From assembly GCF_900115095.1 (NCBI RefSeq), contig NZ_FOVH01000011.1, positions 47,399-111,398 of the forward strand: a DNA stretch of 64,000 nt. The letters run 5' to 3'. Positions 60,714 through 64,000 of this stretch are shown here, piece by piece. A model generated the notes under the pieces. It worked only from the letters and a program-made list of their open reading frames with translations, had not been told where the DNA came from and searched no databases. A program made the position numbers and the translations under genes. The stretch is from Actinomadura madurae. GTDB taxonomy: Bacteria > Actinomycetota > Actinomycetes > Streptosporangiales > Streptosporangiaceae. How positions within the stretch are numbered: position 1 is the first letter of the stretch; the number at the start of each line of letters is the position of its first letter.

Positions 60714-61157
60714 CTACTCGGCGCGGTCGAAGAACGGGGAGGTCGCGGGGATCTGCGAGCGGTTCCCGGCGGGCCGTCCCGCGACGCGCACGCCCTGCAC
60801 GGCCGGCTCGCGGGGCGGGGCCTGCCGCGGGCCCGACTGCTTGACGCGGGCGAGTTCGCGCTGGAGGCGGCGCTTCTCCATCTCCAGGGTGGTCAGCGAC
60901 TCCTCGTGCTCCTCGCGGAGGTCGCGCAGGTCGCGGCGGTCGCGGACGCGCCGGGCCGCACCCATGAAGGTGAGCGTCAGGCCGCAGACGAGGACGAGGG
61001 CGACGCCCGCGCCGGCGAGGAACACCTGCCACTCGTTCTCCAGTGCGGGCACCGTCTGGCCGAAGAGGACGAGGTTCGCCGGGTCGGTGTTGTCCAGGAC
61101 GATGCCGACTCCGACGGTGATGGCGGCGGCGACCAGGAGAAAACCGAGGAACACCAT
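60714..61157 (-). CDS. LapA-like membrane protein with coiled coil
   Basis: 147 residues from ATG 61157 (AGGAG upstream). Two membrane helices (FLGFLLVAAAITVGVGIVLD, residues 3-22, and FLAGAGVALVLVCGLTLTFM, about 46-65) followed by a basic region and a coiled coil (LRDLREEHEESLTTLEMEKR), as in the LapA/LapAB family of lipopolysaccharide-assembly or envelope proteins. In actinobacteria the family probably acts in envelope organisation. Confidence 0.75.
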   Translation of the reverse strand: MVFLGFLLVAAAITVGVGIVLDNTDPANLVLFGQTVPALENEWQVFLAGAGVALVLVCGLTLTFMGAARRVRDRRDLRDLREEHEESLTTLEMEKRRLQRELARVKQSGPRQAPPREPAVQGVRVAGRPAGNRSQIPATSPFFDRAE

Positions 61158-61352
61158 GAGCAGATCTCCTCTGCAGTGACTCCGGAGGGGGTGCGGAGGG
61201 TCTCCACGATGCCAGACTGCAACTGGATCTTGTCGCATTCGTCGGATAAATACGTTTCGTCCCCACCGCGTCACCGCAGGTGGTGCCGGAGGTTCCGGCC
61301 CGATCGCACCGGGTAGTGACGGGACGTCGCACCCGAGAACCGTGGAGGGCCC

Positions 61353-62012
61353 ATGTCCGTGCAGGCGATCGTCTTCGACCTGGACGGCGTCCTGATCGAC
61401 TCCGAGCCGGTGTGGGAGGAGGTGCGGCGCGCCTACGTCGCCGGGCGCGGCGGGCGCTGGCTGCCCGACACCCAGGAGCGGCTCATGGGCATGAGCACCG
61501 AGGAGTGGGCGGACTACATCGCCACCGACCTCGTCGACGGCGTGACGGCCGAGGAGGTCGCCTACGAGGTCATCGACCACATGACGCAGCGGTACGAGGC
61601 CGGGCCGCCGATGCTGCCGGGGGCCGAGGCCGCCGTCCGCCGGATGGCCGAGCACCGTCCGCTGGGGCTCGCCAGCTCGTCCCCGCGCGCATTGATCGAC
61701 CTGGTCCTCGGCAAGGTCGGCGTGGAGAGCCTGTTCCGCGCGACCGTGTCGACCGCGGAGGTCGACCGCGGCAAGCCCGCACCGGACGGGTACCTCGCCG
61801 TGGCCGCCCAGCTCGACGTGCCCGCCGGTGACTGCGTCGCGGTCGAGGACTCCAGCAACGGCATCCGGTCGGCGCACGCGGCGGGCATGACGGTGATCGC
61901 GATCCCGCGTCCGGCGCATCCGCCCGCGCCCGACGCGCTCGCGCTGGCCGCGCACGTGGCCGAGGACCTCGACGAGCTGACGCCGGAACTCGCGGACGTT
62001 GTCCACAGGTGA
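61353..62012 (+). CDS. HAD-superfamily hydrolase (beta-phosphoglucomutase/phosphatase type)
   Basis: 219 residues from ATG 61353 (GGAGGG upstream). HAD motif I IVFDLDGVLIDSEP (nucleophile and acid Asp), motif II LASSSPRALIDLVL (Ser), motif III Lys in VDRGKPAPDGYLAV, motif IV AVEDSSNGIRSAHAAGM. The helical cap (residues 15-85) fits the subclass I phosphatase/mutase group. Substrate unknown. Confidence 0.92.
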   Translation: MSVQAIVFDLDGVLIDSEPVWEEVRRAYVAGRGGRWLPDTQERLMGMSTEEWADYIATDLVDGVTAEEVAYEVIDHMTQRYEAGPPMLPGAEAAVRRMAEHRPLGLASSSPRALIDLVLGKVGVESLFRATVSTAEVDRGKPAPDGYLAVAAQLDVPAGDCVAVEDSSNGIRSAHAAGMTVIAIPRPAHPPAPDALALAAHVAEDLDELTPELADVVHR

Positions 62013-62044
62013 GGTTTCGGCGGACGGGTGTCGCGAGCGGTTCA

Positions 62045-62050
62045 TAGTAT
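62045..62050 (+). promoter_or_regulatory. -10 box of recQ (leaderless)
   Basis: TAGTAT, 6 nt, then GTG 62057. Confidence 0.5.
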
Positions 62051-62056
62051 GGCCCG

Positions 62057-63886
62057 GTGACTTCCCCTGAGACCCCGGAGACCCTCGACGCCCTGCGGCG
62101 CGTGTTCGGCTACGACACGTTCCGGGACGGCCAGCGGGAGATCATCGAACACGTCGTCGTCGGCGGGGACGCGCTCGTCCTGATGCCGACCGGCGGCGGG
62201 AAGTCGCTGTGCTACCAGATCCCGGCGCTCGTCCGGAAGGGCACCGGCATCGTCATCTCCCCGCTCATCGCCCTCATGCAGGACCAGGTGGACGCGCTGC
62301 GCACCGCCGGCGTCCAGGCGGGCTTCCTCAACTCCACGCAGGACCTCGACGAGCGGCGGGTCGTCGAGGCGCAGTTCGTCGCGGGCGAGCTCGACCTGCT
62401 GTACCTGGCGCCCGAGCGGCTGAAGCTCGCCTCGACCGTCGAGCTGCTCGACCGGGGCGACGTCTCGCTCTTCGCGATCGACGAGGCGCACTGCGTGTCC
62501 CAGTGGGGGCACGACTTCCGTCCCGACTACCTGATGCTGTCCGGCCTGCACGAACGCTGGCCGGACGTCCCGCGCATCGCCCTCACCGCGACCGCCACCG
62601 AGGCGACCCGCCGCGAGATCGCGTCCCGGCTCCAGCTGGAGCAGGCCCGGCACTTCGTCGCGAGCTTCGACCGTCCGAACATCCAGTACCGGATCGAGCC
62701 GAAGACCGACCCCAAACGCCAGCTGCTCCGCCTGCTCCAGAACGAGCACAAGGGCGACGCGGGGATCGTCTACTGCCTGTCCCGCAACTCGGTGGAGAAG
62801 CACGCCGCCTTCCTCACCGAGAACGGCATCGAGGCCCTCCCGTACCACGCGGGCCTGGACTCCGAGACGCGCGCCGCGAACCAGGCGCGCTTCCTCCGGG
62901 AGGACGGCCTCGTCATCGTCGCGACCATCGCGTTCGGCATGGGGATCGACAAACCCGACGTCCGGTTCGTCGCGCACCTCGACCTGCCGAAGTCCGTCGA
63001 GGGCTACTACCAGGAGACGGGCCGCGCCGGGCGCGACGGCCTCCCGTCCACCGCCTGGCTCGCCTACGGCCTCCAGGACGTCGTCAACCTGCGCAAGATG
63101 ATCGACGGCGGCGAGGGCGACGCCGCCCACCGCCGCCGCCAGAGCCAGCACCTCGACTCCATGCTCGCCCTCTGCGAGACGGTCGAGTGCCGCCGCGTCC
63201 AGCTGCTGAACTACTTCGGCCAGTCCGGCGAGCCCTGCGGCAACTGCGACACGTGCCTGAAGCCGCCCGAGACGTGGGACGCGACCATCTCCGCCCAGAA
63301 GGTGCTGTCGGTGATCGTCCGGCTCGACCGGGAACGGCGCCAGAAGTTCGGCGCCGGCCACATCGTCGACATCCTCCTCGGCAAGAAGAACGCCAAGGTC
63401 ATCCAGTTCGACCACGACGCGCTGAAGTCCTTCGGCATCGGCACCGAACTGCGCGACGTCGAGTGGCGCGGCGTCATCCGCCAGCTCCTCGCGCAGGGGC
63501 TCGTCGCCGTGGAGAGCAACCACGGGACCCTCGTCCTGACCGACGCCAGCGCCGACGTCCTGCGCGGGCGGCGCACGGTGATGATGCGCCGCGAACCGGA
63601 ACGTCCCACCGCGAAGGCGGCGAAGACCGCCAAGACGGCCAAGGCCCCGGTCGAGCTCCCCGCCGAGGCGGCCCCGGTCTTCGAACGCCTCCGCTCCTGG
63701 CGCGCCGCCACCGCGAAGGAGCAGGGCGTCCCCGCCTACGTCATCTTCCACGACGCCACCCTGCGCGAGATAGCCACCGCCCTCCCCACCACCCTCACTG
63801 AACTGGGCCGAGTCAACGGCGTAGGCGAGAACAAACTGGCCAAGTACGGCGAACAGGTCCTGGAAACCCTCGCCACCCCCGCCTGA
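62057..63886 (+). CDS. recQ: ATP-dependent DNA helicase RecQ
   Basis: 609 residues from GTG 62057. Complete RecQ: helicase core with motif 0 FRDGQREII, Walker A MPTGGGKSLCYQIP, DEAH box AIDEAHCVSQWGHDFRPDY, motif VI RAGRDGLPS; RecQ-C zinc site (CRRVQLLNYFGQ with CGNCDTC); RQC winged helix (about 410-520); and a C-terminal HRDC domain (FERLRSWRAATAKEQGVPAY). An AAKTAKTAKAP linker joins RQC and HRDC. It unwinds recombination and replication intermediates 3'-5'. The last 25 codons use noticeably more A-ending codons. Confidence 0.96.
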   Translation: MTSPETPETLDALRRVFGYDTFRDGQREIIEHVVVGGDALVLMPTGGGKSLCYQIPALVRKGTGIVISPLIALMQDQVDALRTAGVQAGFLNSTQDLDERRVVEAQFVAGELDLLYLAPERLKLASTVELLDRGDVSLFAIDEAHCVSQWGHDFRPDYLMLSGLHERWPDVPRIALTATATEATRREIASRLQLEQARHFVASFDRPNIQYRIEPKTDPKRQLLRLLQNEHKGDAGIVYCLSRNSVEKHAAFLTENGIEALPYHAGLDSETRAANQARFLREDGLVIVATIAFGMGIDKPDVRFVAHLDLPKSVEGYYQETGRAGRDGLPSTAWLAYGLQDVVNLRKMIDGGEGDAAHRRRQSQHLDSMLALCETVECRRVQLLNYFGQSGEPCGNCDTCLKPPETWDATISAQKVLSVIVRLDRERRQKFGAGHIVDILLGKKNAKVIQFDHDALKSFGIGTELRDVEWRGVIRQLLAQGLVAVESNHGTLVLTDASADVLRGRRTVMMRREPERPTAKAAKTAKTAKAPVELPAEAAPVFERLRSWRAATAKEQGVPAYVIFHDATLREIATALPTTLTELGRVNGVGENKLAKYGEQVLETLATPA

Positions 63887-63909
63887 CCCACCAGCGCCGC
63901 GGGGCGGGT

Positions 63910-64000
63910 TCACAAGGCGATCTCTTCGGCGGCGCGGTGGCCCGCCTCGCCGGCGCGCCGCCCAGTGACCCCGCACGCACACCCTCGGGCGAGCCGCCCG
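63910..64000 (-). CDS. C-terminal end of an unidentified gene (cut by window edge)
   Basis: The minus-strand frame ending at TGA 63910-63912 is open to the window edge (29 codons) and reads GRLARGCACGVTGRRAGEAG then HRAAEEIAL, with coding-like composition and a CxC motif. The start lies beyond the right edge, so neither family nor existence as a gene can be confirmed. Confidence 0.35.
   Translation of the reverse strand, partial: GRLARGCACGVTGRRAGEAGHRAAEEIAL

Noticed and set aside
62042..63982. 646-codon ORF antisense to recQ
   Set aside because: Mirror frame of a strongly conserved RecQ; composition typical of antisense GC-rich shadows.

Overview
The window is chromosomal DNA of a high-GC Gram-positive actinomycete. 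Third codon positions are almost always G or C, GTG starts are very common, and many genes have a TAnnnT box 6-8 nt before the start codon with no Shine-Dalgarno site (leaderless transcripts). The gene set is typical of a filamentous actinobacterium: a PknG-GlnX-GlnH locus, a Roadblock/LC7 operon, ECF sigma factors of actinobacterial type, DUF3151, DUF6401 and HxlR/XRE-MLTR regulators. A member of the Streptosporangiales/Thermomonosporaceae (Actinomadura-like) fits best, but that is inference from gene content. No rRNA, tRNA, prophage, insertion sequence or CRISPR array was recognised.

Layout. 1-1,250: a minus-strand Roadblock / DUF4388-like / Roadblock operon cut by the left edge. 1,251-1,900: a gene-poor stretch with a decayed ORF and a 21-bp tandem repeat. 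1,898-4,853: MFS exporter, DGPF (YCII) protein and ECF42-type sigma factor operon. 4,935-9,336: epoxide hydrolase, SMI1/KNR4 protein, SDR with divergent TetR, epimerase-like reductase. 9,386-14,829: PhoD-like phosphatase, an ECF sigma factor fused to its own membrane anti-sigma domain, a NYN nuclease and a TPR protein. 14,849-31,303: a housekeeping block (pyrE, DedA, fba, DUF3151, purA, glpQ-like, corA, purD, purB, MOSC, SUFU) interrupted by an FAD-reductase/LuxR pair. corA has a leader with two overlapping small ORFs, and two copies of a structured intergenic repeat of about 160 bp flank this part. 31,568-39,544: a divergent MurA, a regulator with a degenerate GGDEF-like domain, XRE/MFS pair, aromatic aminotransferase, DUF6401, NrtR-like regulator. 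39,621-43,832: flotillin and NfeD-like protein, lipoprotein, PlsC acyltransferase, STAS protein.

43,851-53,168 is the most interesting block: seven tightly coupled minus-strand genes encoding a coiled-coil protein, a PknG-type Ser/Thr kinase, a PP2C phosphatase, a VWA protein, an FHA protein, the membrane protein GlnX and the lipoprotein GlnH. Three of the cytoplasmic partners (kinase, phosphatase, FHA protein) carry paired CxxC zinc ribbons. This looks like an amino-acid sensing relay in which GlnH binds the ligand outside, GlnX passes the signal through the membrane, and kinase and phosphatase set the phosphorylation state read by the FHA protein. No ABC permease or ATPase is present, so GlnH is probably a sensor rather than part of a transporter.

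53,499-64,000: two DUF21/CBS membrane proteins, a cation diffusion facilitator, a 1,081-residue coiled-coil protein that carries the eroded remains of an SF1 helicase core, a holin-like membrane protein, a LapA-like protein, a HAD phosphatase, RecQ, and the last codons of a gene running off the right edge.
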